Below, piece by piece: positions 24,906 to 37,753 of a stretch of 64,000 nucleotides of DNA. A model generated the notes under the pieces. The model worked only from the letters and a program-made list of their open reading frames with translations. It searched no databases and had not been told where the DNA came from. Origin of the DNA: Pholis gunnellus (taxonomy: Eukaryota > Chordata > Actinopteri > Perciformes > Pholidae). The position numbers and the translations under genes were made by a program. Position 1 is the first letter of the stretch. Each line of letters opens with the position of its first letter. The stretch covers positions 9,983,079 through 10,047,078 of the forward strand of contig OU342826.1 in assembly GCA_910591455.2 (NCBI GenBank), written 5' to 3'.

Positions 24906-27573
24906 ATTCTCGCAGTGTTCCGTTTCTCAACTAGTTAGTCGGTGTTAATGCTACTCCGCTCACAGCCGGTGATTATCGGTCTTGACGCACTCGGCCTCGC
25001 TGGTGATTGCCAAAGCAACGTAGTGAGGTAAGTATTGACGTCCCGGACACAACAACACCTTAAAACACTTGGGTTGCAGGGCATTTGGCTTGTTGGCTAA
25101 AAGTTTCTTTTTCTTTGTTTTCCCGAAATCAAAGATCCCTCTGATCTGTGGTGCTATTTTTTTCAATCTAGATTGTTTAGACCCAATTACTCAAGATAAT
25201 CCACAGACCTAGTTGTGAGCAGTTTCAAGTAAAAACTATGGTTGAAAGCCAAGCTGATTGACACATTATTGATGAATAGAACTGCAGTTAAGAGGAACCT
25301 TTGACTCTTTTGGATTTGGGGGTGAACTGTCCCTTTAAGTTTGACATTAAGAAAAAAAACAATGTACTGCATGGCTAACATTACAACTTGCAAATGTTTG
25401 CCAAAGGTGTCAACCAACATCCAAATGAATTTACACCTGGCAGTAAAAAGCAGTCTGGGCATCTTGGGGAGGAAAAAAACAAAAGAAAATATCACCTATT
25501 TTATGTTTTCTCGTTGTCTGCAATCTGTGTGCACTGAGATCGGATGTCATTTTTCACTACGCAGAGCAGACGAGGAGGTGGAGTGAACGGAATAAAAACA
25601 ACAACAACCAGGTGTTGAAGATGGAGATGAGTCATGCTGGAGCTGCTCTGCATGTGGTCATCGTACCCATAAGCTCTGTCTCTGAGGCGAAGACACACGG
25701 GGTTCAAACATGGCTGAATATCATTCAGAATGTGACGCCGGTTGAACAGATCTGATCAAATCCGGACCGTAATGTGTACATTTACACCTGCCATGTTTTT
25801 TCCTAATAAAGATTTAAAAAACACGATGTTAATAGTCACACTCTACTCTTTGCCTTTGCTTTGAGAGCGCTGATATAAACCTGTTAGATTTCATATTCAA
25901 GCCTGAGGTCAAGTCTGCCCCTTTACCGACACTAATCTGTACTCCAACACTTTATGTTGTGCAATCCCCTTTACTCCTGCAATTTCATGCACCAAAATAC
26001 TTTGAGTACAACAACCTGAGGTAGAGGAGAGCTCCATCATTTCGGACATATTTTCCCACACATACTCGCCTATTGTGCTTTTTTTGTTTTACGAAACCTT
26101 CGGGCTGACTCTGGAACTTAAGTACAAGCACGGGCTAAACGGGTCAGAATCAAGGCCAGGGCCCTTGGGGTCAAACCCCTGAATCACGTTCATTGGAGCC
26201 ACACAGCTTCCTGCAAAGGGTACGTAGAAGAAGAACATGTGGTGCGTGTGGGGCCACATGGATCCAGGGTGGTTCCAGAAATAACACATTATCATATATC
26301 ATCAGTCACATTTGATACTCTAATTCGTTACAAACAGGGCTCTCCCTGTTCTGAAGGGAATCCTGTGTTACCTCATAGGAAACGTATTATTAATGAAAGT
26401 GGAATTCAGAATGTGGTCTATTTTATCGAATCGATCTGACTGCTTCACATGCAATATGATAGCTGCCTGCTTAATATTCATATTTCAATAAAACGTGACC
26501 CTGGTAATGAGCCACTAACACAAATAACAGTTTGTGGGAACACCATATAAAATGTGATCCAAACAATCTCTAACACATCATGCTGGTAACACGTCTACAT
26601 GTATTGTTAAAAAAATAGTTAAAAAGGTCATTCCCACAGTTGTTGCCCTGGTTACCCGGTGTTTTTGATAGACACACGATGCTCTGAGGAGCCATTAGTG
26701 GCGAGAGAAGATTTAATTTATAGGACTGTGTGTACTGTTTTCAATGCCTCCGTCACCAACGCACATGTTGCTTTACAGTATAGAAACTGCGGCGCATGAA
26801 GCACAGCTTCAGTCACACTGTGACTTGGCGGTGTGCAACATCACTCCAATTAGAGACTGCAGATGGAGCAGATACCTGCAGCCTCCGCGTGGCTGTGAAG
26901 AGTCACCAGGACAAAGGAATGCCTTCAGTGTGGGCTACTTAACAACTGTCCAGGGATCACAGAGCTGGTAAGATCCATCCAATAATGTTCACTATGTCTG
27001 GCACAACATGAAAAAGACAAATCCCCCCCGGTTCCAAGCAACCACCAAGACAAATTGTCGATTTTGAACAGCTGATGTGTTCATTTGAATGTAGAACGGG
27101 ACTATGATTGGCTCAGCCCAACATGAAAACTAAACAAAGTGAGCTAGGATGGCACCGTGCTCCTTCACTCCCTCCACTGGGTCCTCACACCACGTTTTAA
27201 AATCCTGACGTTTGCCTCGAAAGCCAGCAGCACGCTTGGTGAAATCCTGTGTTGGCAGGGTGTCTCTGAGCTACAGCTCACCTGGATACACAAAGTCTGG
27301 TAGAGATCAGTGTAGACTATAGCCCCCACCTCCTCAAAAAAGCATCTGGACTAAATGTGTCATGTTGTCGTCGCATTTCCTAGTCATCAATACCTACAAC
27401 AGACTTTTTTTGTCACAGTTTCGTCAATTTATTTCTGTGCATTTTGTGCACTAGAGGCACATGTAGAGTTGCTTTATACAAAACAAAAAGCATCGGAGAC
27501 TGTATGGGTGCATATTTTGGGTTTGGATTTTTGCAAAATTTCAAACGGTGCTTGGCCTTGCACACAAATGCAC

Positions 27574-27710
<137 letters not shown>

Positions 27711-27892
27711 GGCTGATCTCCAAACACTGCGTCTCTCTGTCACACAGAACCTCCACGCCACCTAAGTGATTAGGAGTTGAATAGGGGAGCTGTCAGGTCA
27801 TTCATCTTTTCCCTCCTCTCCTCCCCTGTCTCCCCTATCCCCATCCGTCACGCCTTAACCACTGGGCCGGGAACATAAACAAGATCAACACA

Positions 27893-27895
<3 letters not shown>

Positions 27896-27928
<33 letters not shown>
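27896..27928. repeat. (CA)n microsatellite
   Basis: About 16 units. Confidence 0.94.
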
Positions 27929-27929
<1 letters not shown>

Positions 27930-28484
27930 CCGGAGGAGTGAATGTACACTTGTGTGGACATGTGTGGGCCTACAAATGTACTCAAGCAGACAAGGCAGGC
28001 CCCTACACGTGCGTGCCTTGTTAACACACACAAACCCAAGCAAAGATTTATAATGGAGGACTCTGAGGAACCGAAGGCCTCAAAGGCAACACGCATAGAG
28101 AAACAAGCACACGGTGACAAAGACTGTTACCACTGTTGTCTTTGCCTCCGTATCTGCGTGCGTGAATCCGTTCTTGCGTCCCGAGGAAGAATGAACAGAT
28201 GAAGGCGACAGCACTGACGATCACGGTCTGTGCTAATGTGACACAACAAATAAAACACTGTGACCACGTCTCACCTCTGGGCTTCTTTTCAATTTCCTCT
28301 CCTCCTCTAACTCCAAGGTGATGCTTTAATTCTCTGTGTGGTTCCCTTTGCTCACTAATTTGCTCTTTATTTCTCACCTCTTCTCCGCAACCAACGGCTA
28401 TTCACCATGACAACCACCTTCATCCAATTCTTTACAGCCGTGAAATAAGGGAAAATGTTTATTAATGCCAAAAAAGGAAAAGCG

Positions 28485-28500
28485 GCAGCAGCAGCAGCAG
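28485..28500. repeat. (GCA)5 trinucleotide repeat
   Basis: Five GCA units plus a final G, in intronic sequence and not in a supported reading frame. Confidence 0.9.
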
Positions 28501-29000
28501 TCCGAGTACCTCTCATCTCGTCTCCCTCCAAAAGCTCCTCAACCGCGTCTCCCCACCTGACCCAGATTCAAGCAAGACTATTTCATGGCTGCGCCTAAAA
28601 ATCTGGCATTTGACATTTAGCAAGGGGCTTTTTCCTCAGTGAAATAAAACATCTGGTAATAACTTCTATCACCGCTCAGTGCTCACCTTGGAGTTCATCA
28701 AGGGGAGCTTTGGCCAGACACATTTTCATTAGAAATAAGCTCATAGGGTACGAAGACATCTGCCAAAATATTCAAACTTGTTGTTTTTTTTATCTCCTTC
28801 TAGCATGAGAGTTTTGCATCTGAGGTTTTGCACCTGAGGTTTCACGAGGACCAGTCCATGCTACAGTCCGGCTATGACCCCCTTCAAAAACAGATGTAAA
28901 GGAACAAAAGGAGGACGCTTTGAGAATATGTCAGAGACAGACTTTACAACTCAGTAATGGGGAGGACTTGTGCTTTCAGCTGCCTCTCTGAGTTGAATAG

Positions 29001-29021
29001 GGCACTGTCCATGGTGCTGAA
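29001..29021 (-). promoter_or_regulatory. RE1/NRSE (REST-binding) motif, site 1
   Basis: On the minus strand the site reads TTCAGCACC, then AT, then GGACAGTGCC. Against the canonical RE1 (TTCAGCACC-AC-GGACAGCGCC) it matches 19 of 21 positions, with both half-sites at the standard spacing. REST represses neuronal genes outside neurons. The nearest neuronal gene seen is lrfn4. Binding is inferred from sequence only. Confidence 0.75.
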
Positions 29022-29369
29022 CTAGCCAGACATGCTAGACAAAGGACGTCAAGGGGGGAAATATAGCAGCTATTGCACTGTTGTCAAGACATGTCTAACA
29101 TACCTCCGGTGTTCAATAGGAGAACTATATTTTAGGATCGAAAGCATGAACAGTAAACGTTTTTTTTTTTTTTGAGTGAGTTGCACATTTACAGCAAAAA
29201 GCAGCAGTCAAGTGTCAGCGGTCGAAAAAAAGGCAAATGCTTCGCAGCTACAAAATAGCTTGTTTTGACTGACGTTTTTTTTCTCCTCGAGCTCTCTGAA
29301 AATGTAACTACAGCTCTAACCACCTCCGTGTCCCGGCTTATTCACAGAGGTTGCCAAGTTCAGACCGTC

Positions 29370-29406
29370 GGGGTGGGGGGGGTGGGGGGGGTGGGGGGGG
29401 TGGGGG
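29370..29406 (+). repeat. G-quadruplex-prone (G8T)n array
   Basis: Five G runs of 4, 8, 8, 8 and 5 bases separated by single T residues, a 9-nt minisatellite-like unit. Single-base loops favour a very stable parallel quadruplex on the plus strand, which is the template strand for pcx. Confidence 0.9.
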
Positions 29407-32190
29407 TAATGTAGCCGCAATGTAGCAGTAATGTACCCGCTGAAGCAGAAGGAGAAGCAGGGTAAGGCAAAGTGGATACAACAAAGGTGCTTTTCACACA
29501 CAAAATGTGCCATGTTTGTATGACTACACATAATTGACTTTTAGATGTTCTTGAAACATCGTTGCAAGATGACAGGTTCTTTACCACCCGGGGAGATGCA
29601 TTCACCGGGGATAAAATGCATGATGTGTCATCTTTAAACAGGGCGACTCAGACCGAGCTGAACCAGCTGAAAGGAGGCCTCTTATAGGGACCCTGAGACG
29701 CAGGCTTATTAAAGCGGATAGCTACCTAGTGGGTATTTTGGGAATCCTTAAGCAGTAGGCCTGTGACGCATTAAACCGCTCGTGATGAACTCCAAACCCG
29801 CAGTGTGACTCGTCTTAGACTCTGTCAGCGGGCGGCTGGTGCTCCGTGTTAATTACACTTGTACTTGTGAATGATCGCCTCGCTCTTTGTGTGTGGCAAA
29901 AGCATCACCACCACTTCTCATTCAGTGCCGAGACCGCAAGCGCCACCGCAAATGCATTTACATCTGATGTTTTTTAACTATACAGACACCTTTTCTTTTC
30001 TTTTTTTCTACGTTGCAGCAACAAATCCTCCGTCGTTAAGTTTATATATTCTCGCCGCCGAAAAAAATATAAACTGAACCAGGGCCCCTGCAGAGAGGTT
30101 TGAGATAGCATGAAGCAGCAGGAGGTCTTCAACTTTTCAGAGCCTGAAGACAACATTGGGAATTCATAGTTTCACTGTGGGGCCCCAGCTCAATAAACCC
30201 TATTACTACCGCTGCCACATAGGCTCCATCCAGAAGTAGAGCTGTGGCCGATTTGGTCGAAAAAAAATGATAATATTACCGATATTCTACAATAAAAACA
30301 GATGATCTGCCGGACAGATTATCCTTTAACAGGGAGAAGAGCACCTCTCATGCTCAAAACTGTGGGCAGGACGATGGACTTCATTTGGATAATCGCGCTT
30401 CATCGTTTAGTCCACTGTTCATCGCCAACAGATGAGCTTCAGGCAGTGGCTTTGGATGACAGAAAGTTGTTACGGCAGCTCTTTTGGTCGACCGTTACTC
30501 ACATCCGTGGATACTTGTTGACCTGTCAAAAGCGAGCCGTCATTTTTACGGTTGATGCGTAGTTTAACGTTTTCTCTCCCACCAGCTCCAGCAGCGGGTT
30601 GCAGCGACGTGCTATGAATGCTAACTCCCCGACTGGAGTCACTTGGGTATTTATAATGAACAAACTCGCAGCGGGATGAAGTTTGGGGGAAAACATGTTT
30701 TGAACTCAGGAGCTCACAGTCTTGCTGTGAGACCCCACAGTGTGTGTGTAGACCCAGGGTTGTATATCACCACAAAATGCAAGCAGTGGTAGTTCTTCAT
30801 TTAAAGACTAATGTTGGCCTATAATCACGATGTTACAAGATACACAAACTATAGGATGCAATGGACACACCGTACTTTTATCTCACTTCAGGTAGAAAAT
30901 CTACATCATGTTACAATTCATAAGTATTGTTGTAAATAAACACAGAAATCCATTGAGGTGTGGAGAAAAAAAAAAAAAAACAGCGAACCAAAAGTGTACA
31001 AACCGTCGAGGTGCAGTACAGAAAGAAATGACAGAGTAGAACGAAACTGGGAAAATAAACAGCAAACATGAAGCGAAATGAAGGTATCTATAGTGCTGGC
31101 GTTGAGCACTTAAGGTGCGACCTTTAATTTCAAGTCGTAGAGAAAAACTGCAGCCCACTGAACAACCCTTTGCCAGTCTAATTAGCGAGTACACACCGCA
31201 CCATATACTGTACCACTTCAAACACATTTTTGTGTCGGGTTTAGGCTGCGAATGTTACAAAATGTCCTCGAAGTATCAGCACTCTCAGTGACAAATGCTT
31301 TCCCGGTCGGGTGGAATATAAGCAGTTACAGAACAAATAGAAGAGAGAAATATCTAAACTCGGATGACATAATTCATAGATAATTAGAATACATTTCTTT
31401 TCTACAGTTAATACCTCCTCCTCATTCTCCACGTTATTGTGCACTTTAAGCACATTTATTTTCATTAGAAATGTCACTTTCCATTCTAAAAAAAGGTGTT
31501 TCACCAGGTTCTTTCGCCTCAGTTAATGTCCCTGTTGCTTAAAGCAACCTCTCTGCCTCGCATGTCGTAACTGCCTCAGGTTTACTTCAGGAGAAAGGCT
31601 ACGAGGGCACGCAAAACAGGATTCGGTGAATTAGAATTTGAATCGGAGATCAAAGTGAAGCAGCGTGTCTCTCCCGTAGCACATCCAATTCAACCAGTCT
31701 CCATTTGCCGCCGCCGTCATCATCAAAGCAATTCATCTCATCTAATGGGCCGCTGTGTATCGGAGACTCCTGTCAGAAAGTCAGGAGGCGATTCATCCGC
31801 GCTAATAGATATTGAGCAAAGAAAGCTGGACTCCTGCTTAAAAAGCTAAACCAATATAGAAAATGTTGACTCGACCAACAAGACCATATTTACTCCTTCC
31901 CTTCCATCTATGGCGCAGCGTGATGCCTTTAATCCCAAAACATCCATAGTATCTATTTCCAGGGACAAGGGGGAGCCCGGGACACTAAATGACTAATATC
32001 CGCCTCTTATTTACAGAATGTGCTATAACCGTCTGGCTTTTCTCAGCACAGAACATCATGCATTATGCATTTGAATGTTTCACAGCCTTATCTTGGTTGC
32101 CTGTGATTTTCTCGGCAGTATTTATAGGTTTCCACGCGGGCTCCTGCTCCTCCGTACGCGTGTTCTCATCACGAGGCGGTGTACCCCGCG

Positions 32191-32211
32191 TGCGCTGTCC
32201 GCGGTGCTGAA
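32191..32211 (-). promoter_or_regulatory. RE1/NRSE (REST-binding) motif, site 2
   Basis: On the minus strand: TTCAGCACC, then GC, then GGACAGCGCA. All positions of both half-sites that matter most for REST contact are canonical; the only differences from the consensus are one spacer base and the last base (19 of 21 match). It lies 3.2 kb from site 1 in the same orientation and about 23.5 kb upstream of the lrfn4 coding start. Confidence 0.82.
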
Positions 32212-32992
32212 GCGGCCGCTCCATCCAACGCCGTTCCAGTCGGCTGTGCCAAAAAAAAAACTGCAGTCATTTATTAACGTTATTAGTTACACCTGTATTT
32301 AACAAGTCAAAGTGTCCCACTGCGAGAAACGTCTATTAGCCGTGTTTACCCGCACAGCCAATAATCCAAATTGGTAATGCGATTACAGTGGCAATGTGAC
32401 TGAGGTGGCGCCCATGTAAACAGCACGCTCAGACTCCGTTAACGCTGTCAGAATGAGCTTAATGACAGACAGCGCTGTGCAAATTTTAGATGCATTATTT
32501 TAAAAAAAGGGGGCCTTCCAGTCACGTAAACACCTTAATCTAGCCATGGCTCTTCTTTAGGAGTTTTAGGCAGCTTTTTCCCGCAAAAACACACTGCTTG
32601 ATGGCGCCAAAGATGTCAGCTGGTGAGGCACTTGAGAGTGCTCCTCCACTGCACGGTCTTGGGGAAGCGCTCTCTTAGGCCACGGGTAACCTTCGTGTGC
32701 TCCGAGCGCAAGTCGCGGCGAACGTGCTCGATGGGGTTAAAAGAACGACTCGAAGAAGAGTTCAACTGCAACGTTCAAACGAAGACAGCCGGGGTAAACA
32801 CCACAGCACCACAATGCCTTGTAATAACAACGGCGCATCGCAGCACGGAGACAGCGTTATTAATGGAACAGTTCAATATGCAAGCCATCAAAGAATGTTC
32901 ATCGGAGTTGTTCTTCACGCTGATTATCGCCTATAATCCGATAATTATATGCATGTAAATTCGTCGGTGAACTGACAGCTTCTTCCTGTTAT

Positions 32993-33025
<33 letters not shown>

Positions 33026-33028
33026 CAC
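32993..33028. repeat. (CA)n microsatellite
   Basis: CA units with one CG and one CT interruption near the right end. Confidence 0.93.
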
Positions 33029-33599
33029 TCACGCAATCCTAACAGAACTAATGCCAAGAAACTGCCGCTCGTATGAGGCGAAACAATCAACAAACAAAAT
33101 CTAATTTGCAATCTTTTCATTTGCACCTCCCAGCTTTCTATTTCGACATTTAACAGCCGTTTTTTTTCTCTTTTCTTTCTCCTGCACAGCCCATTGCATT
33201 TCTGTATAGATTAGTTTAAGTACCAGCCCACACACACAAAGAGAACGTTTTATTACTTTGTCTTATACATTGTTTGTTATTTCCACTCTATATTCCAGCA
33301 GAACACAATGCATGAAAGGAACACATTTGGCTTGCATGTTTGCTGAAGTCATTTCGGCCCCGTGCCTTCGCTGTGCGTCTGAGTGGATGCAGTCCAGTTT
33401 TTAACGCTTAAAGCAGTGTAGAGAAATGAGGAAATGAGGCCGAGCGCGTTTCCCTCGTACCTCATCGACTGCTGCCGACGGCTGTGGAAACGGCCCGCCG
33501 GCAGCAAGTGGGAAGTCATGACGCAGAGGAAAGAAATAAAAGCACAATAACATGTAAATGGCGTCAAGAGCAAAATGAGAAGGCGGGGTCGTGTGGCTG

Positions 33600-33623
33600 A
33601 TGTGTGTGTGTGTGTGTGTGTGT
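33600..33623. repeat. (GT)n microsatellite
   Basis: About 12 TG units. Confidence 0.93.
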
Positions 33624-36039
33624 GACTGTGTGCGTCTGTCCTTGTCTCTAATTATCCCAGAGATTGAGACAAATAGAGGGGGACCTGCACTTCTGTCTAA
33701 ACCTCCACACCATTTACCCCTGACTTCACATCTGAGCAAGTGTGCGTCCGAGTGTGCGTGTTTCGTTTAGCCTTGTAAGAGGCGTGTGCGTCTAACGGCA
33801 GGCTGTGCCGGCCATGCCCTGATTTGTGTGCTGTTATTGCGTGTGCAATCTTGTGCTCCTGCCAATCTCCGGAGTGAGTGAGTGAGTGTGTGTGTATGTG
33901 TGTATGTTTAATCACGGTCTGTGCGTGAGCGCCCTATGCGACGCTCACAGAGGGATTGTGCGGAATGTATGTCGCATGTGTGTCCACGTGTGAAGTCGAT
34001 ATGTGTGGGTGGGTGTGCGGGTGTGGGTGTGAATGGAAGCCTATGACACACCGGTGATTATGTGTGATAAAGTGTGCACAGGTCAGGTGTGTTTGTTCTT
34101 GTGTGTTCCAGTGCTCATGTTTAAGGCTCAACATTAAATGGGGGAGAGGTGTAGACTTCATTTAGGCCGCTTTTGTATCTCAACGCACAGATGTCCGTCT
34201 GTCTCTCATCCACTTATGCTGCTGGCAAGGGACACTTTCTTCAGCTAACAAATGTGCCGAATGCATCTCCTTCCTCATAAAACATCTACAAAGAAGGTTT
34301 TAGGGAGGCATTTCAAGTCCTGCTTCGTTTACATCCACGTGTACTTGCTCACGGCCTCGGCTGAATTACTGCCACCTGTGGATCAGTGGAGTCGGGTAAC
34401 ACCACTAATTAGACGGAGTAACGCGTCACCAGCCAGTGCTGCCAGATTGGGCTGGTTTCTGCCCAGTTGGGGATACTTTTGATTAAGCTGGGCTGAGGGA
34501 AACCAGCATTGGGCTGGTAGATGCAATGCTTATGTCAACATTTGGCGGGTTTTAAGTTGTGATTGGGCCTACAACACTGTCACCAGCGTGCAAATGTGCG
34601 TGCACGTGGGTCCTTGTTCACGAGACAAACAGAACGGGGGGAAAACTGCTCGATAGCACTACTTGGAGTTACTAAAACTCCTCAAGGATATCTTTAAATA
34701 GCTGAACCTCAGCGTTCAGGGTGTTTGAGAGTTTTCCCCATCTACAGCATATATTGGGCACATATTCCATGTCAGCACTTAAATCACGAAGCGTGGTCAT
34801 TGTTTCATTTCAATTCCGCTGTGCTGGAGCAAAGAGCAAAAAAAAAAAAGGTGTGCATGTCCAAACATGCACATCTGAGATACCGTGTGGTATTCAGCTA
34901 TCAGTGTCAGCATGTGACCCGAGTGAGCCACAGGAATATTTGTTTGCTGACACCAGCAGCGAGTTGACCGGTGAACCAATTTGCAGCAGAAAATAAAGTC
35001 GATGGATTAGTTCAGCCCAGGGTCGGCAGGCCGACTCCCCTGCAACTGTTTTCACTTTGAGGGCTAATTTAGCCTGACCGAACCAGAGCAGGTCTGCCCT
35101 CGTTCTGATTAAGGGCAGCAGTGCTCAGGACCAACTAAAAGCAGATCCTGCCAGTCTCCCCGTTTAGTTCTCAGTCCAAGCGTTTTAACTTTGTCCGACT
35201 TCAACGCGACTGATCTGTGGTCACAGGAAACGCTTTCCAAGGACACAACATCCTTGACATGGTTGTTTAATGTATCTAAATGTAATCATACCAAGTCAGT
35301 GATGACATTTTCCCCTGACTGGTGAACTCACTCCATCCATCACCCAGCAGTAGGTCACGTTTAGTTTATTTCATTCAGCAAGGTCACTCTCACTGACGAG
35401 AGGACTCGGTGCCAAACCACTAGACGTTTGATTAATCGTGAAGCAACGATCCATAAAGCCGCGCTCCGTTAACGGGATACGTTTGGGCCGAATGATACAT
35501 CAAAGTTCTCTTTACTGGACCTTGCTTTCAGGGAGGTCTGGCCTACTAGGTTAAAAGATACGCTGGCCAACAGCAGGAGGGTAAAGAGGGAGAAAGCAAA
35601 GGGATGGAAATAAATTCTAGAAAGATGCACTGCGATGCGTGACAGTGGGATGGAGAGGTAAATGCTTCAGGGAGAGATGAATGGGGGGGGGGGGCACAGA
35701 TTGAGAAATATTTAGAAGATCAAGAAGTGATAGAAAGACAAAAATGAACTGCTGGGTGGAAATTGTGACACAAGGAAAAACCAATCCATCCATAACACAA
35801 CCAAATCCCTTTTCTCTCTGATGTGTCATCTCTGGTGTGCGATTGTGTTGACGAAATGGCCCCGCACGCATGTGAATGTCGGAAACGACCTAATTCCAAC
35901 ACCCAATATCTCCGACGTTAGAGGTTCTGCCTCGGAATCGCGGGGCGCACGCACGCACACGCACTCGCTTTCCATTTAACGCCTATTTCCCCAGCAGCCA
36001 TCGGCGCGGTGGGGGAATCAAGCGCTCCACCACTGTTTG

Positions 36040-36375
36040 AAGTTGTATCAGCTACACTTTCCCCATCACCATGCTATCACTCCATCCACTCCTCCCCCTC
36101 TCTTCCTCACTTATCTCCCTCACGCCCCAGAGATCCTCGGCCTCTCTCTCTGTCTCCCCCCTGCCTCCCGTTCCTCACACGTCGCCACTCATGTGCTCAC
36201 CCTTTCTTAATCAACCGTCTTTGCTCCCCCGCTCATCCCGGCCTGACCCAGAGTTGCCCGAGGCACCGAGAGCTTCGCTTCCCCTTGTCATACCAGCAGA
36301 CTTTTATCTCCTCCTCTTCCTCCATCTCGCCTTCCTTCTGCTCCTACCCCCCCCTCCTCCCGACCCTCCATCTGT
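36040..36375. repeat. Pyrimidine-rich tract
   Basis: About 335 nt dominated by C and T on the plus strand (CTCCCTC, CCTCCTCTTCC and similar). Its Pro/Ser/Leu-rich reading frames are artefacts of composition. Confidence 0.8.
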
Positions 36376-36389
36376 GGTGAAGATGTGCT

Positions 36390-37490
36390 CAGATCCTTTA
36401 CTCAAGCAAAAGCGGTAATTTCACAGAGTCAGAATACTCTTACAAGTAAAAGTCTGAATTTAAAAGTGAAAGAAAAAGAAGTATTACCACCAAAATGTTC
36501 TTCATGCATCAAAAGTAGCAGTATTCAATATGCAGAGTGGCCCCATAAAGAGGGTGAAATTATTATATATCACTTCTCTCTTAAGCTCTTTTCACACAAC
36601 TCATTTTCACATCCATTTCCATCTGCTTATCATAACCATCGTGGGAACGGCTGACTCAGCAGAGGATTCCAGAAACCGCTCTCTCTCTCTAGAAGCAATG
36701 TCCGGCTCTTTCTGGGGAAACCCTGAGGCGTTTACAAGCCAGATGAGACATATAATCCCCTCCAGCTTGTTCCCCAGTGCCTCTTACCAGATGGACGTGC
36801 CCGAAAAATCTATAAAAAAAAGGTATGAGATCAGGAGGGTCCTGATCAGGCGCATGAACCACCTCAACTGGTCCCTTTGGATGTGGAGGAGCAGCGGCTC
36901 TACTCTGAGCTGGATGCCTGAGCTCCTCTCCCCTTCACTAAAGGTGAACCCAGCCACACCACAGAGGAAGCTACATTTGTCCGCTTGTAACCGCGATGCA
37001 GTTCTTTTTGGTCAATACCCAAAGCTCATGGACACAGGTGAGGGTCGGAGCTAAATGGACTGGTAAATCCAGAGCTTTGCCTTCCGGCTCAGCTCCCTCT
37101 TGAACCAAAATGGTCCCGCAATCCCTGCTGGCGCCGCACCAAAACCGCCTGTCCATCTCCCGCTCCATTTTACAACCGCCCCTGAACCAGACCCCGAGAT
37201 ACTTCAACTCCTTCGCTTTGGGCAGTAACTCACTCCCAACCCAGAGAGGGTGAAAATCCACTGTCCATAGCTGTTCCCATTGTGGGAAAACTCCAGGCTT
37301 TTGTCTGCATCTCGACGCTTTGCGCCTTCCCTGCTTTGAGTTTGGCATTCAACCACAAGCCAAATTGGCCTGCAGACGTCAATCTTTAAAAACTGGTCCA
37401 AATGTTTCAGTTTGGAATTCTGACGAAGGGTAATTATGTATTTGTATTAAATGTAAAAGCTCAAGTAAAATACTTGAGTAAAGAGCTCTC
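36390..37490. mobile_element. Short inverted-repeat (MITE-like) element interrupted by a LINE
   Basis: The left part (36390-36560) reads ATCCTTTACTCAAGCAAAAG then GTATTACCACCAAAATGTTC and CAGAGTGGCCCCATAAAGAG, the pattern of a non-autonomous teleost DNA-transposon family. The right end (about 37430-37490) carries CTTGAGTAAAG at 37473-37483, the exact inverted complement of CTTTACTCAAG at 36396-36406. The LINE fragment lies between, so it probably inserted into the older element, or two copies flank it. Confidence 0.55.
36665..37400 (-). mobile_element. Decayed LINE reverse-transcriptase C-terminal fragment
   Basis: The minus strand encodes, with frameshifts, VGSELLPKAKELKYLGVWF, KMEREMDRR, and APTLTCVHELWVLTKK. 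These match the common teleost LINE motif (.KYLGVWFTSEG.ME.EIDRRIG...PTLTYGHELWVMTE). The plus-strand text around 36870-37060 (TGTGGAGGAGCAGCGGCTCT, CCAAAGCTCATGGACACAGG) is the complementary, well-known teleost repeat. It is frameshifted and truncated, hence inactive. The clade is not assigned. Confidence 0.8.
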
Positions 37491-37562
37491 TCCTTCCTCC
37501 AGCCCACCCCCTCCCCTCTCTCCCTCTCTCTCCGGCTCCTCATCTTCATGACTCCCTCCGTG

Positions 37563-37588
37563 TCTCTCTCTCTCTCTCTCTCTCTCTC
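37563..37588. repeat. (TC)n microsatellite
   Basis: About 13 TC units, within a pyrimidine-rich stretch. Confidence 0.93.
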
Positions 37589-37734
37589 AGTCCGTTTCTT
37601 GCCACAGACGGAGCCAGATCACGCACTCTTCTCCACGAGATAAGGACAAAGAAAGCCAAAAGAATCAAGGGAAAAGCAAGAGGATACAATGGATAAATTA
37701 AGTGAAGTTACTCGGTGGAGGCAGGACAAGTGAA

Positions 37735-37753
37735 GGGGGGGGGGGGGGGGGGG
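37735..37753 (+). repeat. Homopolymer G19
   Basis: Uninterrupted G run. Confidence 0.9.

Larger units (their letters stand above)
28901..33000. other. Giant pcx intron, part 2: regulatory-looking block with two RE1 motifs
   Basis: Non-coding. It contains two REST/RE1 matches (29001-29021, 32191-32211) and a G-run array (29370-29406). Around 31650-32460 the composition is balanced and free of simple repeats, which would fit conserved regulatory DNA, but I cannot test conservation. Confidence 0.5.

Noticed and set aside
26089..26295. Minus-strand 68-codon frame with protein-like composition (FWNHPGSMWPHTHHMFFFYV)
   Set aside because: No family recognised, no supporting neighbouring exon; a translated search would decide.
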